DNA of 64,000 nucleotides from Planctomycetota bacterium. GTDB taxonomy: Bacteria > Planctomycetota > UBA1135 > GCA-002686595. Position numbers and translations under genes: made by a program. The notes under the pieces were generated by a model. The model had not been told where the DNA came from and did not search any database. It saw only the letters and a program-made list of their open reading frames with translations. The DNA is taken from the NCBI GenBank assembly GCA_002683825.1, contig NYUD01000030.1:62001-126000 (forward strand), written 5' to 3'. Below, one piece after another: positions 43,111 to 51,839 of this stretch; positions within the stretch are counted from its first letter, which is position 1, and each line of letters starts with the position of its first letter.

Positions 43111-44169
43111 CTACTGAGCACCGACGAGGCCGGTAACGCCGTTGGTCAACATCGGGTCGAGGTCGACAATACCATCCGTCGTGACGTCGCCGAATACGAT
43201 CGCTTGGGCATACCAGGGCATGCACAAAGGAACGCCAGTTGGAATGAAAATGCCGCTCGAGGTGCTTGCGCTGGTGCCGAGGCCGGCGGGGAAGCCAAAG
43301 ATGGACACCGTGCCGATTATGTTACCTGACACCAGAAGCTCAGAAGCCGGGGCGCTACCGAAACCGATGAGGATCGGAGCCAGATCGACGATGATGCAGC
43401 CGCTTGGTTCACCCATGTTCGTCACCAAGACGATCGCAAAGCTGGGGTCTCGGGTCGCTTGCGCGTCCACCGTCGCGTTCCACGAGGTTCCGGGGATGAC
43501 CGGCGTTGTACTCAACCGGTCGGGGTTGATGATTCCACATGAGCCGTCGTAGGCGACGGCGGTGGCTGCCACGTTGAGCACGAGCGAAGCGTCGTCCGCG
43601 TACCCGAACTCCCCGGTGGGAAGCAGAGCATTGGTGAAAAGGGACTGAACCTCGACAAACGCCGTGTCGGCGGGAAGGTCCACCGAGGAGGTCGATACCT
43701 CCCAGGTACTGATATCGTCATCGAGGGGCATCTTGCCGCTGGCAACAACCAACAACACGCCCGCCGCGTCAAGCGCTATGACATTGAATCCTCCCTCCGT
43801 TCCGGCGACGGAGGCGTTGACCCTCCCGGAAACGAAGGCGCGAATGCCACAAGAAGAATTGATTTCGTCGGAGAGCGCAGTCACGTCGATGCGTTGGCGC
43901 ACCTGCGACACGGCCCCGCCCGTGCCGACGATCTGGAGCATCCCGTCGCCTTCGAAGGGCGCCATGCCGTCCGGTTGCGTTCCCACGACGAGATTCGCAG
44001 TCTCCGCCAACCATCGGTCGAGCGACGCGGCACCGAAAAAGCCGAGCGGCTGGCTACCCGAGTTATACCCCGAATCCATGAGGGCCTGGACGCCCAGTGT
44101 CTGGGCCATCGACAAGGGGGCGAGGCCGCCGACGAGAAACGTGAAGAAAAGAGATCTGAATATTCGCAT
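43111..44169 (-). CDS. Secreted protein with shared C-terminal beta domain
   Basis: 352 residues with a signal peptide (cut near SMAQ). Residues about 25-215 resemble a carbohydrate-binding jelly roll (a central FNVIALDAAGVLLVV strand, FGYADDASLVLN near its end). Residues about 220-352 match the C-terminal domain of the neighbouring secreted proteins: GTSWNATVDAQA, SFAIVLV, ASELLVSG, then an IP..VPLCMPWYAQAIV segment. Base composition is lower in GC than neighbours. Function unknown. Confidence 0.78.
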   Translation of the reverse strand: MRIFRSLFFTFLVGGLAPLSMAQTLGVQALMDSGYNSGSQPLGFFGAASLDRWLAETANLVVGTQPDGMAPFEGDGMLQIVGTGGAVSQVRQRIDVTALSDEINSSCGIRAFVSGRVNASVAGTEGGFNVIALDAAGVLLVVASGKMPLDDDISTWEVSTSSVDLPADTAFVEVQSLFTNALLPTGEFGYADDASLVLNVAATAVAYDGSCGIINPDRLSTTPVIPGTSWNATVDAQATRDPSFAIVLVTNMGEPSGCIIVDLAPILIGFGSAPASELLVSGNIIGTVSIFGFPAGLGTSASTSSGIFIPTGVPLCMPWYAQAIVFGDVTTDGIVDLDPMLTNGVTGLVGAQ

Positions 44170-44231
44170 GGTCTTGTTCCCAAGTTTTCAAAGCAGGGAG
44201 AGGCAGCTTCAGCTGCCGAGGGAATTGTGAT

Positions 44232-44296
44232 TGCGGGGGGGTGGCACCCCCCATCACCCCCTCGAGCGAGAACCCCTCCCGAAGCGGGTAGGGAAA
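44232..44296 (+). repeat. Intergenic repeat, copy B
   Basis: Partner of the repeat at 42039-42100 with the same TCACCC, GCGAGAACC and CGGGTAGGG blocks. It lies about 160 bases upstream of the selenoprotein gene. The inner CCCTCCCG and CGGGTAGGG segments can pair imperfectly. Confidence 0.4.
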
Positions 44297-44457
44297 AGCT
44301 CCGTCCGTCTCACACGGAGCCGACTTCTGCGTCGGGCCCCGATCGGCGGCCTCTCGTTCGTTGTTTGCCTAACCCACACACACCGTCCGTGGGCGAAGAG
44401 TAGACTCGGCCATCCGCTCGCCTTCGAGAAGCTGCAACCCTGAGAGGTACTCCTGGC

Positions 44458-45513
44458 ATGAACTACAAACTCCTCGCCGGCCTGGCCGGCGTCGTCCTGG
44501 TGGCCGGTGCCGAGGCCCGGGACGAAACGACCCTGGGTATCGGTGATCCCGCCCCTGCGATGAAGGTCGCGGAATGGATCAAGGGCTCGCAGGTCTCCGG
44601 CTTTGAAGCCGGCAAGGTCTATCTGGTCGAGTTCTGGGCCACCTGGTGAGGCCCGTGCGTGGCGAGCATGCCGCACCTCTCGCAGTTGCAGAGAGACTAC
44701 AAGGACAAGGACGTGACGGTCATAGCCATGACCAGGCGCGATCCGAACAACTCGCTTCAACAGGTCAAGCAGATGGTCGAGGACAAGGGCGACGGGATGG
44801 ACTACACCGTCGCCTTCGATCAGGAGAGCACGACCTACGCGAACTTCATGGACGCGGCCAAGAAGAGAGGCATCCCCACCTGTTTCCTGGTCGACAAGTC
44901 CAGCAAGATCGCCTGGATCGGGCACCCGGCAAACGCGGACATTCCGATCGCCAAGGTCGTCGAGGGTTCGTGGGACTACGAGAAGGGTCCTGCGATGATG
45001 CAGGCGATCAACAAGGCACGGATGGCGATCTACACGGCTTCCGCACCCGAGCCGCAAAAGGCCCTGGAGCTGCTGGTGAAGTTCAAGGCCGACTACCCCC
45101 TGGCCGCCCGGGGTATGGACGAGCTGCACTTCTCGATCCTCGCCAGGCTTCCCGCACACAAGGTCGAGGCCGCCAAGCTCGGCCGCAAGCTCGTCGACGA
45201 GGCGATCGCCGCCGAGAACCCCATGGCCTTGAACAGCTTCGCCTGGAACCTGGTCGACCCGGAGGCCTCCCTCGAGAATCGCTTCCTCGATCTCGCCATG
45301 CTGGCGGCCGACAAGGCCAACGAGTTCACGGACGAGAAGGACGGAGCCATCCTCGACACCGTCGCTCGCGTGTACTTCTGGAAGGGCAACCTGAAGAAGG
45401 CGATCGAGATCCAGAGGCGCGCCGTGGAGACCGCAATCGGACCGATGAAGCCTCAACTCCGTAAAGCCCTCGAGGAATACGAGAAGGCACTGGGGAAGAA
45501 GCGAGCTTCCTGA
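44458..45513 (+). CDS. TlpA/thioredoxin-like selenoprotein (Sec at TGA 44647-44649)
   Basis: 351 residues if TGA at 44647-44649 (residue 64) is read as selenocysteine. Before it: a signal peptide, then IGDPAPAMKVAEW and VYLVEFWATW; after it: GPCVASMPHLSQL. The active site would therefore be W-Sec-G-P-C, Sec in place of the first redox Cys of WCGPC. Downstream thioredoxin landmarks continue in frame (GIPTCFLVDKSSKIAWIGHP, with cis-Pro), and the C-terminus is a helical TPR-like extension ending before a strong terminator. No frameshift or other stop interrupts the frame, arguing against a pseudogene. Expected role: a periplasmic disulfide/peroxide reductase. An alternative is a nonsense mutation in a WCGPC gene. 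Confidence 0.85.
44655..44676 (+). promoter_or_regulatory. Candidate bacterial SECIS hairpin
   Basis: Five bases after the TGA, GTGC (44655-44658) pairs with GCAC (44673-44676), GT is bulged, GGC (44661-44663) pairs with GCC (44670-44672), and GAGCAT is the apical loop. A shifted register keeps seven pairs and still bulges T44660. A bulged U below a short upper stem and a loop beginning with G match the general SelB-binding layout; the loop sits slightly closer to the TGA than usual. Confidence 0.5.
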
Positions 45514-45529
45514 CGAAGACCCGTTCACG

Positions 45530-45571
45530 AAAAAGCCGCCCACCTCGCGCGAGGTGGGCGGCTTTTTTTTT
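45530..45571 (+). terminator. Strong rho-independent terminator
   Basis: GCCGCCCACCTCGC (45535-45548) is directly followed by its perfect reverse complement (45549-45562) and then nine T bases (45563-45571); AAAA precedes the stem. It lies 17 bases after the selenoprotein stop. The A-run before the stem also gives a weaker terminator for the opposite strand. Confidence 0.92.
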
Positions 45572-45748
45572 GCGTCTCGAGCACATTGATCGTGCGCCGG
45601 ACGCCGGTCACGAACTCCCCGTGGTCACCACACTCCCGACGAAGGAACAGGCGGCCGGCGGAGTCTCCGACGTCGAAAAGGACCACACGCAGCCGATCTT
45701 CGGGTGCGTCGATGGAGGAATCGGGTGATCGGGGTGCGTGACGCCGGC

Positions 45749-46477
45749 TCAGAAGCCTGTCACGCCCATCACCGCGCTCGAGAGATCGATGAATCCTCCC
45801 GTGACGACGGCCTGGGCGGCCCACGGAACTCCGCAGAGCGCCGGGGAGGCCGGAATCGGGGTCGTGAACACGACCGACGGCCCGCCGCCGCCGGCATGGG
45901 CCAGCGGACCGAGGTTGGCGTAGAACGGATTGGCCACCAGGAGCTCGGTCAGCGGCCCCCCCCCGAGCGTGATGCGCGGGCCGGCCAGAAGCGCCGTTTG
46001 TCGCACGAGGACGATGGCGAGACCGGGCGCAGGATGGCCGAGCGGCGAGAGGCTGGCCGTGAAGGTTCCGGGAACGGTGACCGGGATCGCCGTCAGAACG
46101 GGCACGTTGATGCCCTGACCGTTGTAAGGGATGGGAACCGTGGCGGGAGCGACGCAAGGAGACACGTTGATCCTCTTCGATGCCGTGTCGTTCCCTCCGG
46201 GGCCGATGATGTGGAGCTGGACCGTGTAGTTGCCGGGGACCACGTAAAAATGGGAGGGGTGCTGCAGGTTCGAAGTGCTGCCATCTCCGAAGTCCCAGGC
46301 CCAGGACGTGATGACGCCCGTCGAGGTGTCGGTGAAGGCAACCGACAGCGGAGGAGGACCGCTGGCCGGTGTACACGTGAAGCTTGCCACCTGTGTGTGA
46401 GCAAGGCCGGCCACACTGCCGAGGGCGATGAGGCGAAGCAGGGACCTGCGCAATACGCTCGATATTGAAGAGCTCAT
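45749..46477 (-). CDS. Secreted PKD-domain protein with shared C-terminal domain
   Basis: 242 residues from ATG 46477, where a signal peptide begins (cut near LAHTQ). Residues about 30-110 form a PKD domain (SFTCTPASGPPPLSVAFTD, WDFGDGSTS, GNYTVQLHI). Residues 115-242 are the C-terminal domain also seen at 36745 and 43111 (FTASLSPLG, AIVLV, LTELLVANP, SPALCGVPWAAQAVV). PKD domains mediate surface interactions; the ligand is unknown. Confidence 0.86.
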   Translation of the reverse strand: MSSSISSVLRRSLLRLIALGSVAGLAHTQVASFTCTPASGPPPLSVAFTDTSTGVITSWAWDFGDGSTSNLQHPSHFYVVPGNYTVQLHIIGPGGNDTASKRINVSPCVAPATVPIPYNGQGINVPVLTAIPVTVPGTFTASLSPLGHPAPGLAIVLVRQTALLAGPRITLGGGPLTELLVANPFYANLGPLAHAGGGGPSVVFTTPIPASPALCGVPWAAQAVVTGGFIDLSSAVMGVTGF

Positions 46478-46776
46478 GGTCTCCTGGGTGCCCTGGGGGC
46501 GGAACCATCCTAGCACGCGTTTGCGAACGCGTACTGAACTGCTCCCGCCGGCGCGCGTAGATCCCCGCCTGGTCGAGGCGTGGGAAGGACAGGAAACCCA
46601 TCCGGAACACGTCTTTGCGGACATCTGCAGAAACCGCTCCGCCTGCCATCGGCCGGATGGATCGTCCCCGTTCCACTGACTCGACACCGTGTCCTGATAG
46701 GGTGTGATGGGCGCTGCCCCCGCGGGTATGATGGGCATGGCGCAGGTCTTCCAAGGGGGCTTGCGCACCAACAATC

Positions 46777-47823
46777 ATGTGGTCGCCCGGACTCGACAAC
46801 GACAGGCTCCCCCTCCCGCGTATTCCGGTGGTGTATGAGCGGTATCAGAAGCTGAGGTATCGCCCGAGCAGGGTGCTCTACTACCTGGGCTGCGGCCTGC
46901 GCGAACTCGTCCCGGGGGCCTTCTATCGAAACCGCCGCCGACGTCTCCTCGGTGCCGCCGAGACGTACGACGAGGAGGTCTCCTCCAGGCTTCAGTACTA
47001 CGTCAAGCATCGGGAGCCGATCCCCCTTGCCGACGAAGCCGTCGCCATCGGCCGTCTCAAGCAAAGGGGCCACGCCTCGGTCTACTACCACGACCTCAAG
47101 CAGTACCTGAGGTACTACGAACCTCACCTCCGCGTCGCCTTCCGCTTCGGCGACGTCATCGACGTCGCCCCCTTTCCCGAGATCGTGAAGTCAAGGCCCG
47201 TCTCCAGGGCGGAAGGGCACGGCGAGCCGGGGATCGACAACGCCAACTCACTGCTCCTCAAGCTGGAAAAGAATCGTCACTTCAACTTCATCAAGGATCC
47301 CCATCGCTTCGCCGAGAAACGGAAGCGGGTCGTCTTCCGCTGCGTGGGCGCCCAGCCTCACCGCGTCCGTTTCCTCGAGCGCTACTGCGATCACCCGCTC
47401 TGCGACGTGGGTCAGATCGGCCGTTCCGCCGATCCCCGCTGGCGCGTGCCCTTCCTGGGAATCGGGGATCAGATCCGCAACCAGTTCGTGCTCAACATCG
47501 AGGGATACGACGTGGCCACCAGCCTCAAGTGGGCGATGTCGTCGAATTCGCTGTGCCTCATGACCCGGCCGAAGTACGAGACATGGTTTCTCGAGGGGAC
47601 GCTGGAGGCCGGAAGGCACTACGTGGAGTTGAGGGAGGACTACGAGGATCTCGAGGAGAAGGTCGAGTACTACTCGCGTCACGTCGAGGAGGCCGAGGCC
47701 ATCATCGAACAGGCACACGCGCACGTCCGCCGCTTCCAGGAACCGGCCCGGGAGGAACTCCTGTGTTTGCTCGTCCTGGACCGCTACTTCCGGCTCACGG
47801 GACAGTTGCCGGAAGGTGAGTGA
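46777..47823 (+). CDS. GT90/CAP10-type O-glycosyltransferase
   Basis: 348 residues. NQFVLNIEGYDVATSLKWAM, MSSNSLCLMTRPKYETWF and LEAGRHYVEL are the conserved C-terminal block of lipopolysaccharide-modifying/CAP10-like glycosyltransferases (family GT90). There is no signal peptide; the enzyme should act in the cytoplasm on a nucleotide sugar. No clear ribosome binding site precedes ATG 46777, so the start is uncertain. It stands alone before a tRNA. Confidence 0.85.
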   Translation: MWSPGLDNDRLPLPRIPVVYERYQKLRYRPSRVLYYLGCGLRELVPGAFYRNRRRRLLGAAETYDEEVSSRLQYYVKHREPIPLADEAVAIGRLKQRGHASVYYHDLKQYLRYYEPHLRVAFRFGDVIDVAPFPEIVKSRPVSRAEGHGEPGIDNANSLLLKLEKNRHFNFIKDPHRFAEKRKRVVFRCVGAQPHRVRFLERYCDHPLCDVGQIGRSADPRWRVPFLGIGDQIRNQFVLNIEGYDVATSLKWAMSSNSLCLMTRPKYETWFLEGTLEAGRHYVELREDYEDLEEKVEYYSRHVEEAEAIIEQAHAHVRRFQEPAREELLCLLVLDRYFRLTGQLPEGE

Positions 47824-47895
47824 ACGACCCGCCGTGCAGGTGGGACGGCCCCGGAGTTAGGAACAACCGTCCCGGTCAAGTAAACTCGACCGCAT

Positions 47896-47972
47896 GCGCC
47901 CGTAGCTCAGCTGGATAGAGCACCGCACTTCTAATGCGACGGTCACAGGTTCGAATCCTGTCGGGCGTACCA
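47896..47972 (+). tRNA. tRNA-Arg (anticodon TCT)
   Basis: A 77-base cloverleaf: acceptor arm GCGCCCG/CGGGCGT, D-arm GCTCAGCTGGATAGAGC, anticodon loop CTTCTAA with TCT, T-arm ACAGG-TTCGAAT-CCTGT and an encoded 3' CCA. The first anticodon-stem pair is a C-A mismatch. It reads AGA codons. No integrase or att repeat is seen beside it. Confidence 0.95.
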
Positions 47973-48196
47973 CCGAGGGCTACCTCAAGCGCGTGGTGTC
48001 CACCCCGTCGCGGGACTCTGAACCGGAGTGTTACAGGGCGCCGCCGCTGAAGTGCGCTACGCGCGAACGGTCGGTGAGCAGCACTTCGAAGCCTCGGAAC
48101 GCGACGTAGTCAACGGAGGCTTTACCGGAGCAAATACGCATCGTCCAAGGGCGCGTCATACCGTGGCATGTCGCCGGGCATTTCCCAACTTCTCGC

Positions 48197-50296
48197 TCAG
48201 TCGCCGGCGTATCCGAGTTCGCGCAGTATTCGCAAGCTCTTGTCGTCCATGGCGCTTTCCGGCAGAGATTCGGCCGGCACGATCGCACGCAGCAATTCGG
48301 CGATGTGGCTGTAGTGGGTCGGAAGCAGATCGGAGGGCCATCCCTGCTGCCCCGCCAGATTCGCCTTTTCCATCGGATCGGTGGACAGGTCGTAGGCGCC
48401 GTGAACACGAAACTCCTCCAGCGCCGCATAGGGCGCCCGCACCTTGTGATCGCCTTCGATAATGGCGACCTCCAACGCCTTGGGGTCACCACAGAAACCG
48501 TAGATCGGACGGTCGCCCGCCCGGGTCAGGAGGTTGGACCCTTGCCAGGGCGGAGGTATTCCCACGCCGGTCAACGCGGCGATGGTCGGCGCGAGGTCCA
48601 CGAGGGATGCAGCGCCCGCCCTTCGCGCCGGCGGGAGCCCGTGACCGTGTATGAAGAGCGGGATGCGCAAGGTCTCCTCCCACAACGGTCCGCGGTGGCC
48701 CACGCGCTTGTGTTCGTAGAAAGCCTCGCCGTGATCGCTCGTGAAAACGAAGTACGTCCGGTTCCACTCGGGATCCCGGCGTAGGCGCTCGACCCAGCGT
48801 TCCAGTTTGCGATCGAGATCGCTCGCTCCCTTGCGGTAGAGCTCGATCAATCCCGCAGCGACCTCGAAGCGGTCGACCGTGGCCCCCTCTTTCGCTTGCT
48901 TGAATACATCGACCAGGTACCTGCGCGCTTCTTTTGGGGACTCCTCCTCGCCGACCCGATACGGCTCGTGCGTCCGATAGGTGTGAACGAAGAGAAACGT
49001 CGGTCGTCCGTCACCCGACCCCAGGAACGCATCGGCGTTCTTCAGCGTCTCGTTCAGGCTCCACCCCTCCGACTTGTCGGTTTCGTGGAACCATTGAAAC
49101 CCCTGATCGAAGTTGAACTTCGCCGAAATGAAGTTGGAGTCGGTCACCGCCCCGGTTCGATAGCCGTTCCTGTGAAGTACCTCCGCGAGCGTCGTCAGGG
49201 ACCGTGAAAGAACGAGCCAATCGAGCTCGGCTCCGTGCTGGGGTGGCTGGAGGCTGCTGAAGAGCGACGCCTGGGCGGGCAAGGTCCACGAGCTCGTGGA
49301 CCAGCTACGCTCGAACAAGACGCTGGCTTCGGCGAGGCGATTCAGAAACGGAGTGACGTCTGGCGCACCACCGTAGGCCGACAAGTTGTCGGCCCGGAAG
49401 GTGTCCGCCAGGAAGAGGATGACGTTGGGACGGCGCGAATCGTCAAGTCGTTCGGGCTCACCGGGGCCGATGGCGGGATCGAAGAAAGCGGTTAACGTTC
49501 GCGCGCCGGCGATGGTGAATTCCAGGGTGTTCGAATCGCCTCCGGCACCGGGCAGCGAAACCGTGTGCCAAGCGTCTGCCCGGCGACCGTCTTTCCGAAC
49601 GTGACGCCAGATCTCCTCGCCGTTCAGGTGGATGGCTGCTTGAATTTCACCGCCGGTCGTCACTCCTTCCTCGGTTCCGCGCGCAGCCAGGTAGAACCGC
49701 AGGGCGCTCTCGGAAGGGATGGGCGTCTGAATACTCCAACGCTCGCCCGGCCAAACCGGCAAACCCGCACCGGTCACGTTGCCAACGCTTGTGCGCCAGA
49801 CGCCGGTGTTTCGGTTGCCACGGGGGATGAACTCGGTGTAGGAGAGCTGTGAAGGAACGCTGTCTTCGGGGTCGAGTTTCAGAAGGAGGTCTTTTCCGAT
49901 CGTTCCGAAACATCCGCCGGTGAGATCCTTGGCGAACTCGATCGCCTCATAAGGGAAGGAAGCCTCACCGAATCCGAGCTCGCGAATGCCTCCTCTCGCT
50001 CCCGAGAACCCCGGTACTTCCGGAAGCGGCACGCTCCAGATTCCTGTCCCGGCTTGCTCCCAGTCACTCCCCTCGAGTGTCCACTCGAAGGTGATGGGTG
50101 GGGCAGCCGCGTGTTCGTCCACACGGACCACGCATCCGAAGGTGGCGGCCCATGCGTTCCATTCATCGGGACGAATCTCCAGCGCGGGCGCCTCCGCATC
50201 CAGCGCGATCCAGCGGGATCGCGCTGCGTCATCCCCACACGCGGTGAGGAGTGCGAGCGAAGCGCCTATCGAAATGCTCAGCGAAAGGCCGGACAT
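48197..50296 (-). CDS. Alkaline-phosphatase-superfamily (sulfatase-fold) lipoprotein lacking the formylglycine cysteine
   Basis: 699 residues. The leader ends in LTAC, a good lipobox. Residues about 25-270 are an extra beta-rich N-terminal domain. The catalytic domain starts at RPNVILFLADTFRADNLS (metal-binding Asp), and TSDHGEAFYEHKRVGH near the C-terminus holds further metal ligands. Where sulfatases have C/S-x-P-x-R, this protein has SSWTLPAQASLF, so it cannot form formylglycine there; Ser or Thr would be the nucleophile, as in phosphoglycerol or phosphoethanolamine transferases. The membrane glycosyltransferase-like gene lies 15 bases upstream, so an envelope-polymer modification role is likely. 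Confidence 0.84.
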   Translation of the reverse strand: MSGLSLSISIGASLALLTACGDDAARSRWIALDAEAPALEIRPDEWNAWAATFGCVVRVDEHAAAPPITFEWTLEGSDWEQAGTGIWSVPLPEVPGFSGARGGIRELGFGEASFPYEAIEFAKDLTGGCFGTIGKDLLLKLDPEDSVPSQLSYTEFIPRGNRNTGVWRTSVGNVTGAGLPVWPGERWSIQTPIPSESALRFYLAARGTEEGVTTGGEIQAAIHLNGEEIWRHVRKDGRRADAWHTVSLPGAGGDSNTLEFTIAGARTLTAFFDPAIGPGEPERLDDSRRPNVILFLADTFRADNLSAYGGAPDVTPFLNRLAEASVLFERSWSTSSWTLPAQASLFSSLQPPQHGAELDWLVLSRSLTTLAEVLHRNGYRTGAVTDSNFISAKFNFDQGFQWFHETDKSEGWSLNETLKNADAFLGSGDGRPTFLFVHTYRTHEPYRVGEEESPKEARRYLVDVFKQAKEGATVDRFEVAAGLIELYRKGASDLDRKLERWVERLRRDPEWNRTYFVFTSDHGEAFYEHKRVGHRGPLWEETLRIPLFIHGHGLPPARRAGAASLVDLAPTIAALTGVGIPPPWQGSNLLTRAGDRPIYGFCGDPKALEVAIIEGDHKVRAPYAALEEFRVHGAYDLSTDPMEKANLAGQQGWPSDLLPTHYSHIAELLRAIVPAESLPESAMDDKSLRILRELGYAGD

Positions 50297-50311
50297 CTCC
50301 TGATTCTAGGC

Positions 50312-51718
50312 CTACGGCGTTTCAAATAGCAGGTACTCCGGCCGCTTGCCTGCCTTCGGCTCGCCGAAGTTGTCCCGCAGGAGCTCTTGCCAGCGCTCTT
50401 CCAGCGGGTCCTCGGACTCCCAGAAATTTCGCGTCACACCGAGCGCTTCGCCCAGGCGCAGGCGGGCACGCATCAACCGGACGATCACTTCCTCGCCGCG
50501 CGATGCGAGGGTGCTCTGTGGCCTCTGGGGCATGGAAGGGCTGATGCCGGTCAACCCGGTGTGGAACTGGATCGCCTCCCATTCCCACAGTTCCCTGGCG
50601 ATGACGATCCCGCTGTCAGCGGTCTCCTCTTGCAGGGCGGGGATCCAATCCGCTCCCGGATAGGCGTATTCCCACTCGTAGTACTGTCTCCCTGCGAAAT
50701 ACAACTGCAAGAGAATCGCCAATGGAGCGAGCTTTCGAACCCACCAGCGGGAGTTCTGAATCGCGTGGCAGGCCATCAGACCGAACGGAACGAGGAGCGT
50801 GATGTAGTAGCCACCGCGTTCTAAGACGTCCAGCGTAGCGGCAAAGGGAAGCATGCAACCGAAGAGGATGGCCGTGGCGAGCAACAGGGGTCGTCGTAGC
50901 CGCTCGCGAAAATGACCTCGAAGGGTGAGGGTGGCCAGGATCGCCAGAAGGGGCAGAACCCCCATGGGCCGGATGATCGCTCCCCAGAAAAGCTCGGGGC
51001 GCGCGACCTTCAAGAGCTCCCTGAGTCCGCGAGAGACGTGGGCGGTGCCGTGTCCCAAGCCCGGGTTGGCCAGGCGCCAGGCAACAGCGGCTGCGATCAG
51101 GACGAGGATTCCCGCGACCAGGTGGCGTGGGCGACGCAGCGACGAACCGTCCCAGACGAGGAACGCCAAGATCGCCGGGCCCCAGAGCAGGCCCGCCATG
51201 TGCGACCCCAAGATGAGGCTCAAGAAGACCGCGGCCACGAGGGCCGAGCGAGGGGCTCTCTCGTGCGTGCAGGCCGCCCAGTATCCGGCGCCGCATGCAA
51301 ACGCGAGTTGCAGCGCGTGCACCTCGACGCAGGTCGAATAGAAGAGGCCGACCGGGCTCAGGATGGCCAAGGCGACGCCCGCGAGCGAAGGGATCCGGTC
51401 GAATCCCAGGCGCCGCGCCGTGAGGAACAAGAGCGCGCCTGCGGTCGCTCCCGACAAGACCGAGAGAAGTTGCAGCGCCAGCTTGGGATCGGTGTTGCCG
51501 AAGACCTCCGTGATCCGGTGAAAGCCGATGCCGATGGACGGATAGGCGAAATGGTGCCGCCTCAGGTTGCCCTCGGCGACCCCACGGATCAGGTGACGCG
51601 CATCGCTCCAGTAGGATTCCTGGCGCAGGATCCAGAAGAGCGTGAACAGGATGACGAAGATCGCACCGGCCCACAAGCCGTTGCCGCGGCGCTCAGGGGA
51701 GCCATTCTGCGTCTTCAT
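50312..51718 (-). CDS. Multi-pass membrane protein, GT39/ArnT-like glycosyltransferase
   Basis: 468 residues from ATG 51718. Ten or so hydrophobic segments are present. An acidic SYWSDARHL in the first loop and the GATAGALLFLTARRLG segment are typical of DUF2723/GT-C polyprenyl-linked sugar transferases. The C-terminal ~130 residues are soluble (WEWEAIQFHTGLTG). It shares an operon with the phosphatase-fold lipoprotein. Donor and acceptor are unknown. Confidence 0.75.
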   Translation of the reverse strand: MKTQNGSPERRGNGLWAGAIFVILFTLFWILRQESYWSDARHLIRGVAEGNLRRHHFAYPSIGIGFHRITEVFGNTDPKLALQLLSVLSGATAGALLFLTARRLGFDRIPSLAGVALAILSPVGLFYSTCVEVHALQLAFACGAGYWAACTHERAPRSALVAAVFLSLILGSHMAGLLWGPAILAFLVWDGSSLRRPRHLVAGILVLIAAAVAWRLANPGLGHGTAHVSRGLRELLKVARPELFWGAIIRPMGVLPLLAILATLTLRGHFRERLRRPLLLATAILFGCMLPFAATLDVLERGGYYITLLVPFGLMACHAIQNSRWWVRKLAPLAILLQLYFAGRQYYEWEYAYPGADWIPALQEETADSGIVIARELWEWEAIQFHTGLTGISPSMPQRPQSTLASRGEEVIVRLMRARLRLGEALGVTRNFWESEDPLEERWQELLRDNFGEPKAGKRPEYLLFETP

Positions 51719-51839
51719 GCCACGCACGCGGCCCGCATATCCACGGCGCGTACCCATCCAAAACCCAGCGAGACGATCTTGTCGCTTCTCGTACGTTCCC
51801 CTTTTTCGGGGCGAATCGTGAGAGGGCCCGCGGACGGAT

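Noticed and set aside
44458..44649. Separate short gene ending at TGA plus a second gene from 44659
   Set aside because: The break lies in the middle of a WCGPC motif and both halves belong to one thioredoxin domain; selenocysteine is the better explanation.
48031..48139. Small minus-strand frame of about 36 codons next to tRNA-Arg
   Set aside because: No ribosome binding site or motif; too short to support.
47896..48196. tRNA-Arg as an integration site for a mobile element
   Set aside because: No integrase, direct repeat of the tRNA 3' end or phage-like gene is visible nearby.
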